DNA of 64,000 bases from NCBI GenBank assembly GCA_900168235.1, contig FUZG01000013.1, positions 1 through 64,000 of the forward strand. Reading direction: 5' to 3'. Position 1 is the first letter of the stretch; each line of letters begins with the position of its first letter. The position numbers and the translations under genes are program-made. Under the pieces are notes generated by a model. The model saw only the letters and a list, made by a program, of their open reading frames with translations, was not told the origin of the DNA and ran no database searches. This DNA is from Lachnospiraceae bacterium. Lineage in GTDB: Bacteria > Bacillota > Clostridia > Lachnospirales > Lachnospiraceae. Shown piece after piece: positions 7,527 through 15,909 of this stretch.

Positions 7527-9158
7527 TTAAACTCCGGTCTCACCTGAAGTTTCATCGATGGTTTCTATATCATCAAACTGTATGAGTTCTGAAAGATCTG
7601 CATATACAGTATTGAACGGTCTCTTTTCCTGCTGAAGTATCAGCTTGAACGGAACATTTTTGCCGATGACGTTATTTATGGCTGTCTGGAGAGCCTCTCT
7701 GTCTTTTTCAACTCCGGTATCCGGATCCTTTGCAGTCATGACGCTGTACTGCGTGCTGTCCTGTTCATCAAATACGATCACGAGCTGATCGCCGTCAACC
7801 GTGGGATGCGCATTTTTTATCGCAGTTTTCTGCAGTCCGTCTAACTGGTTGTATATCTTCCGCCAGTTTTTTGCCACCTGCTCCACATCCTCCGGAAGTG
7901 CATCCGGAAGAGGGATCTTTTCATATTTTTCTGCTGCAGCTGAGCCTGTAGCCGCTGCCCCTGCAGCCCGGTCAAAAAAAGCCGGGTTCATCGGAACGCC
8001 GTTTTCAATCTTGCCTTCCAGATCTTCTATACGCTGTTTTAGAGATCCCAGATCTGATTCCATTGCAGGCTGCATGAGCCTGATAATGGCGATTTCTGTG
8101 AGAACCCTTTTTTCTGTAGCAAAACGGACGTCACCCTGGAGAGTTGAAAGCACACGGATAAACCGCATGAGCACTTCCGTACTCACTGTTTCTGCTTCTC
8201 TCTTCATGACTTCCAGCGTTTCACTGGAAACGTCGATGACATCTTCCATATTCTGATCCTGCGCGGATATCAGCAGAAGATTTCTCAGGTACCATATGAA
8301 GTCGGTGATAAATGCACTGAGATCACGTCCCTGCATGAGCACATCATCAAGGATACGGAGCGCACCGCTCAAATTCTTTTCAAGGATGCTGTCCAAAAAT
8401 CTGCTGTAGACCGATGTGTCGACCGCGCCGAGAACCTGCAGAGCTTTGTCGTAAGTCAGCTGCTGCCCGATATGGAACGAAGCACACTGGTCAAGAAGAC
8501 TCAGGGAATCTCGCATGGAGCCGTTTCCGCATCGCGCAATGTACTGCAGCGCGCGGTCTTCAACATCAATATCCTCCTGATCACATATCTCGCGCATGCG
8601 CATGACCATGGTATCGATGGTCATTCTATGAAAATCATAACGCTGACATCTGGAAAGAATTGTTGCCGGGATCTTGTTTATCTCTGTGGTAGCCAGAATG
8701 AACATTACATATGACGGCGGTTCTTCCAGTGTTTTCAGCAGAGCATTGAACGCACCCGCAGAAAGCATATGTACCTCGTCTATTATGTAAACCCGAAATC
8801 TGGCGTCAGTCGGCTGATAGGAAACTTCATCGCGGATCTCACGAATATTGTCCACGCCGTTGTTGCTGGCTGCATCGATCTCTACTACGTTCATGGATGC
8901 GCCTGCCTGTATCGCCCGGCAGCTCGGACATTCGCCGCATGGGCTTCCGTCCTCTTTCCTGTCGGTACAGTTCACTGCTTTTGCAAAAAGCTTGGCAACG
9001 GTGGTCTTACCTGTTCCGCGTGTTCCTGTAAAAAGATATGCATGACCGATACGATCTGCTTTTATCTGATTTTTTAATGTTGTTACGATAATGTCCTGTC
9101 CTCTGACATCTTCAAATCTGTCCGGACGGAACTTTCTGTATAATGCCTGATATGCCAT
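7527..9158 (-). CDS. dnaX: DNA polymerase III subunit gamma/tau
   Basis: This is the clamp-loader ATPase. It has a Walker A motif (TGTRGTGKTT, about residues 44-53), a four-cysteine zinc module (CTDRKEDGSPCGECPSC), a Walker B-like DEVHML segment and the sensor/arginine-finger motif SRCQRYDF. The C-terminal part after about residue 380 is variable and short compared with tau of E. coli. I saw no convincing programmed frameshift signal. The start codon ATG at 9156-9158 has no Shine-Dalgarno sequence directly before it. The only one, AAAGGAG, lies about 43 bases upstream on the far side of a stable hairpin (9165-9196). Confidence 0.96.
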   Translation of the reverse strand: MAYQALYRKFRPDRFEDVRGQDIIVTTLKNQIKADRIGHAYLFTGTRGTGKTTVAKLFAKAVNCTDRKEDGSPCGECPSCRAIQAGASMNVVEIDAASNNGVDNIREIRDEVSYQPTDARFRVYIIDEVHMLSAGAFNALLKTLEEPPSYVMFILATTEINKIPATILSRCQRYDFHRMTIDTMVMRMREICDQEDIDVEDRALQYIARCGNGSMRDSLSLLDQCASFHIGQQLTYDKALQVLGAVDTSVYSRFLDSILEKNLSGALRILDDVLMQGRDLSAFITDFIWYLRNLLLISAQDQNMEDVIDVSSETLEVMKREAETVSTEVLMRFIRVLSTLQGDVRFATEKRVLTEIAIIRLMQPAMESDLGSLKQRIEDLEGKIENGVPMNPAFFDRAAGAAATGSAAAEKYEKIPLPDALPEDVEQVAKNWRKIYNQLDGLQKTAIKNAHPTVDGDQLVIVFDEQDSTQYSVMTAKDPDTGVEKDREALQTAINNVIGKNVPFKLILQQEKRPFNTVYADLSELIQFDDIETIDETSGETGV

Positions 9159-9164
9159 AAATTT

Positions 9165-9196
9165 GGATTCGCGGTCCGTTTCCGGTCCGCGAATCC
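9165..9196 (-). promoter_or_regulatory. Hairpin with GNRA loop between the ribosome binding site and dnaX start
   Basis: On the minus strand the sequence forms a 10-bp stem (GGATTCGCGG/CCGCGAATCC), one A-A mismatch, three more pairs and a GAAA tetraloop. It is bounded on the 5' side by AAAGGAG (9202-9208) and on the 3' side by six bases and the dnaX ATG. Folding would bring the Shine-Dalgarno sequence to about 12 bases from the start codon. There is no T tract, so this is not a normal terminator of the pfk gene that ends at 9221. Confidence 0.7.
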
Positions 9197-9220
9197 CTGA
9201 TCTCCTTTATATCTGATTGA

Positions 9221-10294
9221 TCAATCGCCGAAACTTATTCCGAGCATCTTCGCTTCTTTTACGATGGAAGAATCCGGCTGGATCTTCTTTAACTTTCCGG
9301 CTACTTCCTCAAGCGGAACCTTTACAACTTCACGGTTTCTGTAGCCTACCATGAATCCGTATTCGCCCTTGAGGATGAGCTTTCCTGCCTCAGCACCCAG
9401 TCTGGATGCGAAAACTCTGTCATACGGGCAAGGGCTTCCGCCTCGCTGTGTATGTCCGGGTACAGTTACGCGGACTTCCTGTCCGGTCTTCTTTAATATC
9501 TCTGCCGCAACTTCGTATGAAACTGAAGGATACGGGGAGTTTTCAAGCTTTTTCTTATATTCTTTCTTGGAAAGCTTTGCGTCCTGCTTACTGATAGCAC
9601 CTTCTGCAACAGCAATGATGGTGAATCTTGAGCCGCGCTTTTTTCTCTCCTCGATAGCATCTACGATCTTGTTGATGTCATAAGGAATCTCCGGGATAAG
9701 GATGATATCAGCACCGCCTGCCATTCCGGCATTCAGTGTGAGGTATCCAACCTTGTGACCCATTACCTCTATAATGAATACACGTCCGTGAGAGTCCGCT
9801 GTCGTGTGGATACAGTCGATGGCATTGGTCGCAATGTCTACGGCACTCTGGAAACCGAAGGTCATGTCCGTGCCCCAAAGGTCATTATCGATAGTTTTCG
9901 GAAGAGTAACGATATTAAGTCCTTCTTCACGGAGCAGGTTTGCCGTCTTATGTGTTCCATTACCGCCAAGGATAACGAGACAGTCGAGGTTCAGCTTATA
10001 ATAGCTGTGCTTCATAGCTTCAACCTTATCAAGGCCGTTTGCATCAGGCTCGTGAATCTGCTTGAACGGTGTACGTGACGATCCAAGGATAGTACCGCCT
10101 CGGGTCAGGATTCCGGAAAAATCAGAAACATCCAGCATACGGTAGTTTCCATAGATAAGACCCTGATAACCGTTGAGGAAACCATAGATCTCGATCTGCT
10201 CTCCGCTGAATATCAATGACTTTACAACGCCTCGCATTGCAGCGTTCAACGCCTGACAGTCGCCGCCACTTGTGAGCATACCAATACGTTTCAT
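9221..10294 (-). CDS. 6-phosphofructokinase
   Basis: The 357-residue enzyme phosphorylates fructose 6-phosphate in glycolysis. Motifs in order are TSGGDCQALNAAMRG (nucleotide loop), LGGNGTHKTA, the catalytic PKTIDND, and the MGHKVGYLTLNAGMAGGAD stretch. It is longer than the 320-residue E. coli PfkA. The glycine after GGN is typical of ATP use, while the lysine in PKTIDND is typical of pyrophosphate enzymes, so ATP is the more likely donor but this is not certain. The ATG at 10294 is chosen because AAGGAGG lies immediately upstream; an in-frame GTG five codons earlier would overlap that site. Confidence 0.92.
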   Translation of the reverse strand: MKRIGMLTSGGDCQALNAAMRGVVKSLIFSGEQIEIYGFLNGYQGLIYGNYRMLDVSDFSGILTRGGTILGSSRTPFKQIHEPDANGLDKVEAMKHSYYKLNLDCLVILGGNGTHKTANLLREEGLNIVTLPKTIDNDLWGTDMTFGFQSAVDIATNAIDCIHTTADSHGRVFIIEVMGHKVGYLTLNAGMAGGADIILIPEIPYDINKIVDAIEERKKRGSRFTIIAVAEGAISKQDAKLSKKEYKKKLENSPYPSVSYEVAAEILKKTGQEVRVTVPGHTQRGGSPCPYDRVFASRLGAEAGKLILKGEYGFMVGYRNREVVKVPLEEVAGKLKKIQPDSSIVKEAKMLGISFGD

Positions 10295-10408
10295 CTCTGC
10301 CTCCTTCACTGCACGGACGAACCCTATGTACAGCCCATGCCTTTATATTTCCCCTCATCGGATCCCTTTATCCGATCCACGAATGGATTTATATCCATAA
10401 TCGCCTTC

Positions 10409-10437
10409 ATTATAGCCGATTTTGCGTAGTCTAACAA
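10409..10437 (-). promoter_or_regulatory. Promoter of the phosphofructokinase gene
   Basis: On the minus strand TTGTTA (10432-10437) is followed by a 17-base spacer and TATAAT (10409-10414). The leader to the start codon is about 110 nt and includes a weak hairpin (ATCGGAT/ATCCGAT at 10358-10377). Confidence 0.65.
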
Positions 10438-10474
10438 CTCGCATTTATGCCGAAAACCTTGGTTAATTCTGCTG

Positions 10475-10503
10475 TTGACGCAGATTCATGGCAGACTTAT
10501 AAT
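10475..10503 (+). promoter_or_regulatory. Promoter of tRNA-Ser
   Basis: TTGACG (10475-10480), a 17-base spacer and TATAAT (10498-10503) point at the tRNA 30 bp downstream. A short hairpin GTGGCA-ag-TGCCAC (10512-10525) lies in the leader just before the tRNA. Confidence 0.8.
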
Positions 10504-10534
10504 ATATAGTTGTGGCAAGTGCCACTTTATATCC

Positions 10535-10620
10535 GGAGACGTATCGAAGCGGTCATAACGGGGCGCACTCGAAATGCGTTAGCCCTCCGGGGCACGAGGG
10601 TTCGAATCCCTCCGTCTCCG
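10535..10620 (+). tRNA. tRNA-Ser, anticodon CGA
   Basis: The 7-bp acceptor stem GGAGACG/CGTCTCC, discriminator G, an anticodon loop with CGA (in GCGCACTCGAAATGCG), a long variable arm (CCCTCCGGGGC region) and the T loop GGTTCGAATCC are all visible. The long variable arm and G discriminator are standard for serine tRNA. It reads UCG codons. The 3' CCA is not encoded. Confidence 0.95.
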
Positions 10621-10673
10621 CTTTTTATCTGTCTGTATCAGTAGATACCGGCAGAATTTTTTTGCAAAAAATT

Positions 10674-10701
10674 CCCCAACAGGAATTTTTACCTGTTGGG
10701 G
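10674..10701 (-). terminator. Intrinsic terminator after the LacI-type regulator gene
   Basis: The arms CCCCAACAGG and CCTGTTGGGG form a 10-bp perfect stem. On the minus strand it is followed by AATTTTTTT, and it starts 9 bp after the stop of the regulator gene. Confidence 0.85.
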
Positions 10702-10709
10702 AGTAATGT

Positions 10710-11756
10710 TCATATTTTTGATAATTCAGCTACGGATTCACGTTCGCAGAGCTTGCAGTCCACATCTATCTGCCCGCTGCCGACGTGTATTCCCTCATCA
10801 GACAACATACCTATCATCTGCTCTCCGGCACTGTATCCGATATCACGAAGAGGAAGTCCCATTGTCGTAAGAGGCGGATTTTCATAAGCTGACATTACCT
10901 GATCATCATATCCTACAACCGCTACATCTTTTCCCGGAACCATGTCATGCTCTTTCAACCAGTCGTACACACCGCCCGCCATTACATCGTTCATGGCAAA
11001 TATTGCTGTGGGTTTATTGCTCATCAGGTGGTTCATCGCATCGTAACCGCTCTGTCTGTCCCAGTCTCCGTAAACCACGTAGTCAGGATCATAAAAGATG
11101 TGATTCCGAAGCAGTGCTTTCTGATAGCCTTCAAGTCTTGCCAAAGTATGGAAGGATTCCTTTTTTCCTGCGATAACGCCTATCTTTTCATGGCCTTTTG
11201 AAAGCAGATACTCTGTTACTTTTTCTGCACCGCCCTGATCGTTTACAACTACAGACGGAACCTCGGATCTGTTGGAAAAGCTGTACGCCATAACTACAGG
11301 AACGGAAAGGTTCCTTGGTATCACGTCATTTATACGCTCATGGGCTGCTACGTATATTATGCCGTCTACCTGCATGGATATCAGTTTCTGGATCTCGGCT
11401 TTTACCTGCTCACGGTGATGATTTGTCTTGTAGTAGGTATCCGAATATTTTTTGTACAGCCTGAGATTTACCAGGAGAATCTGATAATCGTTTTCTTCAC
11501 AGCACTCTGTGATGCCGTCGATGATCTCCGGCATGACAAATACTGTCATATCCTCTGCGATAACTCCGATACTCCGGCTGGTCTTTGTCTTTAGATTTTT
11601 TGCAACGGAATTAGGGGTGTAGTGGTATTCCCGTATGGCTTTTTCCACTCTCTGGCGGGTGTCTTCGCCCACACGTCCCTTGTGATTGATGATATTTGAT
11701 ACTGTGGCGACTGATACGCCTGTGATTCGTGCTATTTCTTTTATTGTCATACTCAC
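10710..11756 (-). CDS. LacI family transcriptional regulator
   Basis: The 348-residue protein has an N-terminal LacI helix-turn-helix (TIKEIARITGVSVATVSNIIN, read in two parts: TIKEIARITG then VSVATVSNIIN) and the hinge helix YTPNSVAKNLKTKTSRSIG. A periplasmic-binding-type effector domain makes up the rest. The best start is the GTG at 11756: AGGAGG lies 7 bases upstream, and the codon overlaps the stop of the DUF624 gene (GTGA). An ATG two codons later is the alternative. It is the last gene of the ABC-transport operon and very likely controls it and the adjacent GH127 gene in response to a sugar, possibly an arabinose oligomer; the ligand is inferred from context only. Confidence 0.9.
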   Translation of the reverse strand: MSMTIKEIARITGVSVATVSNIINHKGRVGEDTRQRVEKAIREYHYTPNSVAKNLKTKTSRSIGVIAEDMTVFVMPEIIDGITECCEENDYQILLVNLRLYKKYSDTYYKTNHHREQVKAEIQKLISMQVDGIIYVAAHERINDVIPRNLSVPVVMAYSFSNRSEVPSVVVNDQGGAEKVTEYLLSKGHEKIGVIAGKKESFHTLARLEGYQKALLRNHIFYDPDYVVYGDWDRQSGYDAMNHLMSNKPTAIFAMNDVMAGGVYDWLKEHDMVPGKDVAVVGYDDQVMSAYENPPLTTMGLPLRDIGYSAGEQMIGMLSDEGIHVGSGQIDVDCKLCERESVAELSKI

Positions 11757-12457
11757 AGTCTTACCTCCTTTTCTTCAAAGGGAGTAAGGATCCTTCTCTG
11801 AACTGATGGATTTATAAATGCGCAGCTTACGAGCGCCGGGAAAGAAAATCCCATGAGAACCATCACTATCATGGAATACGGGAAGAATGATACCATGAGA
11901 AGTACGTATATCGCAAAAAATGCGAACATTTTTCCGTTTGTCTTCCACTCTGAAAGAAGAAGGATCACTGCATTTTTTAATAAAAGCGCTTCAGGAAGAT
12001 CCAGCATTGCGGAAAGTACGCTCACCCAGGAAGTCAGAATACAACCTATCGCAAATACCGCAAATCCGGTACCGAATATCCACGCTTCTATCACTCCGTC
12101 CGAAAAATTTCCGGAAAGGCTCATTAAATAATAGCCGTAAAATACTATCAGAAATCCCGGCAGGAACGCGGGAACACGCCGCAGCAGACTCTGCTTAAAT
12201 TCCCTGAAATGATCGCTCACGGAAAATCCATATCCATCCCTGAACATGCGTATCAGGTATCTATGCATCCCTGACATAGCGGCAGGAATGGTAAATATCG
12301 GGATACAGCACAGTACAAATATGAGATTTATGGCTATCATCCGTCCCGGGAAGTTTATAAGGAGAAAAAATGCTCTTTTGAGCCCCTCCCTCGGAGGTTC
12401 TTTTTCCCTGTCGTTGTCTCCCCAGTACCATTTCATAAAGCGGTCAAGAATCTTCAT
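11753..12457 (-). CDS. DUF624 (YesL-like) membrane protein
   Basis: The 234-residue protein has about five hydrophobic segments and the family start (MKWYWGDNDREKEPPREGLKRAFFLLINFPGRM read in parts). DUF624 proteins such as Bacillus YesL are commonly encoded with carbohydrate ABC transporters and glycan-degrading enzymes, but their role is unknown. Here it sits between the MalG-type permease and the LacI regulator, overlapping the latter by 4 bp. This supports a shared operon. Confidence 0.85.
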   Translation of the reverse strand: MKILDRFMKWYWGDNDREKEPPREGLKRAFFLLINFPGRMIAINLIFVLCCIPIFTIPAAMSGMHRYLIRMFRDGYGFSVSDHFREFKQSLLRRVPAFLPGFLIVFYGYYLMSLSGNFSDGVIEAWIFGTGFAVFAIGCILTSWVSVLSAMLDLPEALLLKNAVILLLSEWKTNGKMFAFFAIYVLLMVSFFPYSMIVMVLMGFSFPALVSCAFINPSVQRRILTPFEEKEVRL

Positions 12458-12478
12458 CTGCCGGTCTCTCCTTTTTTA

Positions 12479-13324
12479 TCAGTTCTTCATACCGGTAAGG
12501 ACAATACCTTCTACGAAGGAACGCTGTCCGAAAATATAGATCACAATACCGGGGAGGATCGTCATAAATGTGGCTGCCAGCGCTACAGGCCAGTTTGTAC
12601 CAAAGGAACCTGTAAAGTTCGTGAGCGCAATGGCAAATGTGAACTTATCCATGCTGTTTATATAGATAAGCTGCTGCAAAAGATCGTTCCAGATCTGGAT
12701 AAAGAGCATCATTCCTACAACAACGATGGCAGGCTTTATGGAAGGCACAAGGATAGTCCACAGGATCCTCATCCTGCCTGCACCGTCAATGCTCGCTGCT
12801 TCATCGAGATCTTTCGGTATTGTCATTAAAAACTGTCTTATCAGGAAGATATTAAAGAAGCCGCCGCCTGTAAGGAACGGAAGTATCAGCGGCCAGTAGG
12901 TATCGCCCAGTCCCAGAAACTTTGTCCACATGATGTAGAGCGGGATCAGGGTAACCATACCCGGAAGAAGGATCGTGCTGACACAGATATTGAATATCAG
13001 CCTCTTTCCGCGAAACTGCAGACGTGCAAACGCATATCCGCAGAAGATCGCTGTAACTGTACCGAATGTAACTGCCGGAATGATGATGGAGAATGTATTC
13101 CGGAAATATGTCCAGTACTTGAAGGTTTCCAGCGCTTTTGAATAGTTAGACCACAGCCATTCGTAAGGAATGAACGAAGGCGGATAGGCATTAACAGCTG
13201 CTACGCTCATAAGGGAGGATCTAAAAATCCACCATATCGGGAGCAGTACCAGTAGTGCAAATATCAGCACTGCCAGAGTAGCAAGCAGATTCAGCATTTT
13301 TTCCTTTTTCTTTCTGTTATTCAT
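12479..13324 (-). CDS. Carbohydrate ABC transporter permease, MalG type
   Basis: The 281-residue protein is an inner-membrane permease with six predicted helices. It carries the EAA loop that contacts the ATPase: DEAASIDGAGRMRILWTILVPSIKP in two parts, DEAASIDGAGRM and ILWTILVPSIKP (about residues 187-211). Such permeases pair with a MalF-type partner and a shared MsmX/UgpC-type ATPase encoded elsewhere. No ATPase gene is in this cluster, as is common for CUT1 systems in Firmicutes. It is followed by the DUF624 gene after 21 bp. Confidence 0.93.
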   Translation of the reverse strand: MNNRKKKEKMLNLLATLAVLIFALLVLLPIWWIFRSSLMSVAAVNAYPPSFIPYEWLWSNYSKALETFKYWTYFRNTFSIIIPAVTFGTVTAIFCGYAFARLQFRGKRLIFNICVSTILLPGMVTLIPLYIMWTKFLGLGDTYWPLILPFLTGGGFFNIFLIRQFLMTIPKDLDEAASIDGAGRMRILWTILVPSIKPAIVVVGMMLFIQIWNDLLQQLIYINSMDKFTFAIALTNFTGSFGTNWPVALAATFMTILPGIVIYIFGQRSFVEGIVLTGMKN

Positions 13325-13368
13325 ATTCTACTCCAAACCCTTGTTTTTAGGAACCGCCGTAACAGCAT

Positions 13369-14280
13369 TTATCCGGCGTCCTCTCCGAAGATCGCTTCTC
13401 TCTGTGTCTTGAACAGGATAGCTGTAAAGATTCCTACAAGTACAAAAAATATCACAGAGTATGCTGCGGCATAGCCCAGCTTATTTTTCTGAAATCCGTA
13501 AAGATAGATGACGTAAGACATGAACATGGACTTTTTGCCGGGTCCGCCGTCTGTGAGCGCCAGTGCAGGGTTTATTACCTGCAGATTTGTAATGAGCGCT
13601 GTGAGCACATTGTAGAAAATGATCGGTCTGATGCAGGGGATCGTTACGTGGATGAATCTCTGCCATGAGTTCGCGCCGTCAACCTCTGCCGCTTCCCTGT
13701 AGACCGTAGGTACATTCTGGAGTCCCGCAAGAAAAATTACTATGAGGTTTCCGCTGCACCACACTGCTATAAGCACCAGCGACGGGATTACTTCATGAGG
13801 GCTGTCCAGGAACTGGTGGGGTTTAAGCCCGAACATTCTGAAAATGAAATTGAACAGTCCAAAATTTTGCTCATATAACCACTGCCAGCCTTTGAATACA
13901 CCGATAGCAGGAAGCAGGTACGGTATAAAGAAAATGGAGCGGAAAAGTGTCCGTCCATATATTTTCATATTTAAGAGCAATGCGATAAATAAGGAATAGA
14001 CTATCGATCCGACTACCGCGAGAAATGCATATAAAAGAGTCGCCTTCACAGATTCCGCAAGATAGATATCTTTGGTAAAAATCCTTTGGAAATTTGATAG
14101 TCCCACAAACTCCGGGCTTGAAAGACCGTTATATTCAAAGAAGCTTAATACAAAAACAGCTATTGTCGGAAAATAACTTATGAAAGATATTCCGAGGAAC
14201 GCAGGTATCAAACAGAGATACGCCGTCCGTTCTTCTTTTTTCCCATGTATGGACTTAGGTTTTGCACTGATTTTTTTCAT
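13369..14280 (-). CDS. Carbohydrate ABC transporter permease, MalF type
   Basis: The preferred start is ATG at 14280 (303 residues), with AAGAGG upstream. A longer reading frame extends into the binding-protein gene but has no family similarity there. Six transmembrane helices are expected; the first lies in LCLIPAFLGISFISYFPTI. The EAA loop is REAAEVDGANSWQRFIHVTIP in two parts, REAAEVDGANSW and QRFIHVTIP. It forms the membrane channel with the MalG-type partner 44 bp downstream. Confidence 0.93.
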   Translation of the reverse strand: MKKISAKPKSIHGKKEERTAYLCLIPAFLGISFISYFPTIAVFVLSFFEYNGLSSPEFVGLSNFQRIFTKDIYLAESVKATLLYAFLAVVGSIVYSLFIALLLNMKIYGRTLFRSIFFIPYLLPAIGVFKGWQWLYEQNFGLFNFIFRMFGLKPHQFLDSPHEVIPSLVLIAVWCSGNLIVIFLAGLQNVPTVYREAAEVDGANSWQRFIHVTIPCIRPIIFYNVLTALITNLQVINPALALTDGGPGKKSMFMSYVIYLYGFQKNKLGYAAAYSVIFFVLVGIFTAILFKTQREAIFGEDAG

Positions 14281-14350
14281 AATCGACCTCTTGTAATATG
14301 AGGGTCGGCATTGGTTCGTGCCGACCCCGCTGGGAGAAAACAAAAATGTA

Positions 14351-15796
14351 TTACTGTGCGTTGCTCTCGTCAAAGATCTCCTGAAGCTCATCCTTATTTT
14401 CTGCGATAGCTTCTGCCATTGTCTGGTCACCGGACCATACGCTTGAGAATGCTGTATCGAGAGTTGCGTTGAACTCGTCTGTTCCATTTACATAATACCA
14501 AGCTGTTGACTTTGAATAATCCTTTGCGTAATCAACAACGGATGACTTGTACTCGTCGTGCTCAGGGAAGTTTTCATTGTCGATCCACTTATTTGTGAGC
14601 TCTTCCTCTGTATACCACTTGTCAAGAATAGGCATCCATGTACCTGCTTCGATGAGATCCCATGAATTTTCTTCCTGATAGTACCACTTAAGCCATGTCA
14701 TAGCTTCTTCCGGGTGCTTTGTTGTTGAGAATACTACGTTCGGTCCGCCTGTGCAGATAGTGAGCTTTTCCTTCATATAAGGAAGAACGCCTACGCCGTA
14801 ATCATAGTCTGCATTCGGTCCAAGGTATGTTCCTACATTCCATGTTCCGTCTGTTGCCATTACAACTTTCTTGCTTCCAAGTGAGGACTCAAGAGCGTTT
14901 GCTGCACTTGTTACAGGCGGTGCACAGTGGTATTTGCTTGAAAGATCTGCGATGTTCTGAAGAGCTTCAACTGTTGCAGGATCATCGATAGTGCACTTTG
15001 TGCCGTCTTCTGAATAGTATCCGCCGCCGTTACTCTTTGCCCATACTTCAAGCTGCCAGGGCAGAGTATTTACTGTACATCCGTAGATGTCGATGTTGTC
15101 AGGATCAAAATCAGGATCAAGGGCGTTCTTTCCGTTTACGTCAACTGTAAGAGACTGTGCTGTTTTTACGAATGTATCCCAGTCCCATGCCTTATCTGCC
15201 GATGCGGGCGGTGTAACATCCTCAACCTTAAGTCCCTGTGCATCTGCAACTTCCTTGAGAAGGTCCTTATTGTACCAAAGGTTTAATACTTCGTTTGCTG
15301 CAGAATATGCAACAGGAGTGCCCTGATACTTGAAAGTAATGCTCTCAAGAGGCTTTGAATCACCCTCTCCGTACATCTCGCTGATATCTGCCAGAAGTCC
15401 GTTTTCTGCAAACTTCAGAACTCCTGCTTCACTCATGATGGCTGTGTCAGGAAGTTCGCCTGCTGTTGCCATTGCATTGAGCTTGGTTACATATGTGTCG
15501 TGGTCGATCTTTATTACCTCTACCTCGATCTTGTCCTGCGACTTATTGAATTTATCTGCAACCTTCTGAGTTGCCGCTGTTTCTGTCTCATTACCCCACT
15601 GAGCATAAGTGATGTGAACGCGGTCGCCGCTGCCGGCTGTCTCACCGCCCGCAGACTCACTGCTGCCGGCTGCCTCGGATGTCCCTGCAGATGCCGCTGT
15701 TCCTGCTGCACCGCTGCTTCCTCCGCATGCTGTGAGAAGCATTGAAGCTGTCATCACTGTTGCAAGTGCTGCGCTCATCATCTTTGTCTTTTTCAT
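14351..15796 (-). CDS. Extracellular solute-binding lipoprotein of the sugar ABC transporter
   Basis: The 481-residue protein begins with a lipoprotein signal peptide (MKKTKMMSAALATV...) ending in the lipobox LLTAC. A low-complexity Ser/Ala/Gly/Glu linker follows, then a family 1 solute-binding domain (HITYAQWGNETETAATQKV). It should be anchored outside the membrane and deliver oligosaccharides to the two permeases. The start at 15796 is fixed by AAGGAGG upstream; an in-frame earlier start is less credible. It is the first gene of the transport operon. The 70-bp gap to the permease shows a GC-rich hairpin-like stretch (GGTCGGCA...TGCCGACC) that may tune expression of the downstream genes. Confidence 0.95.
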   Translation of the reverse strand: MKKTKMMSAALATVMTASMLLTACGGSSGAAGTAASAGTSEAAGSSESAGGETAGSGDRVHITYAQWGNETETAATQKVADKFNKSQDKIEVEVIKIDHDTYVTKLNAMATAGELPDTAIMSEAGVLKFAENGLLADISEMYGEGDSKPLESITFKYQGTPVAYSAANEVLNLWYNKDLLKEVADAQGLKVEDVTPPASADKAWDWDTFVKTAQSLTVDVNGKNALDPDFDPDNIDIYGCTVNTLPWQLEVWAKSNGGGYYSEDGTKCTIDDPATVEALQNIADLSSKYHCAPPVTSAANALESSLGSKKVVMATDGTWNVGTYLGPNADYDYGVGVLPYMKEKLTICTGGPNVVFSTTKHPEEAMTWLKWYYQEENSWDLIEAGTWMPILDKWYTEEELTNKWIDNENFPEHDEYKSSVVDYAKDYSKSTAWYYVNGTDEFNATLDTAFSSVWSGDQTMAEAIAENKDELQEIFDESNAQ

Positions 15797-15909
15797 ACAC
15801 TTCCTCCTTAATATGATTCTCCTCTTATTTATCACTCATGTGTGAATTTTATCTACATTCCCTTTTTTGTACCCTCCACACAGAATGTACATAATAAACA
15901 GCGGTGTAC

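Noticed and set aside
13369-14487. Longer start for the MalF-type permease
   Set aside because: The added 69 residues overlap the binding-protein gene and its 3' hairpin and show no family similarity; the ATG at 14280 has its own ribosome binding site.
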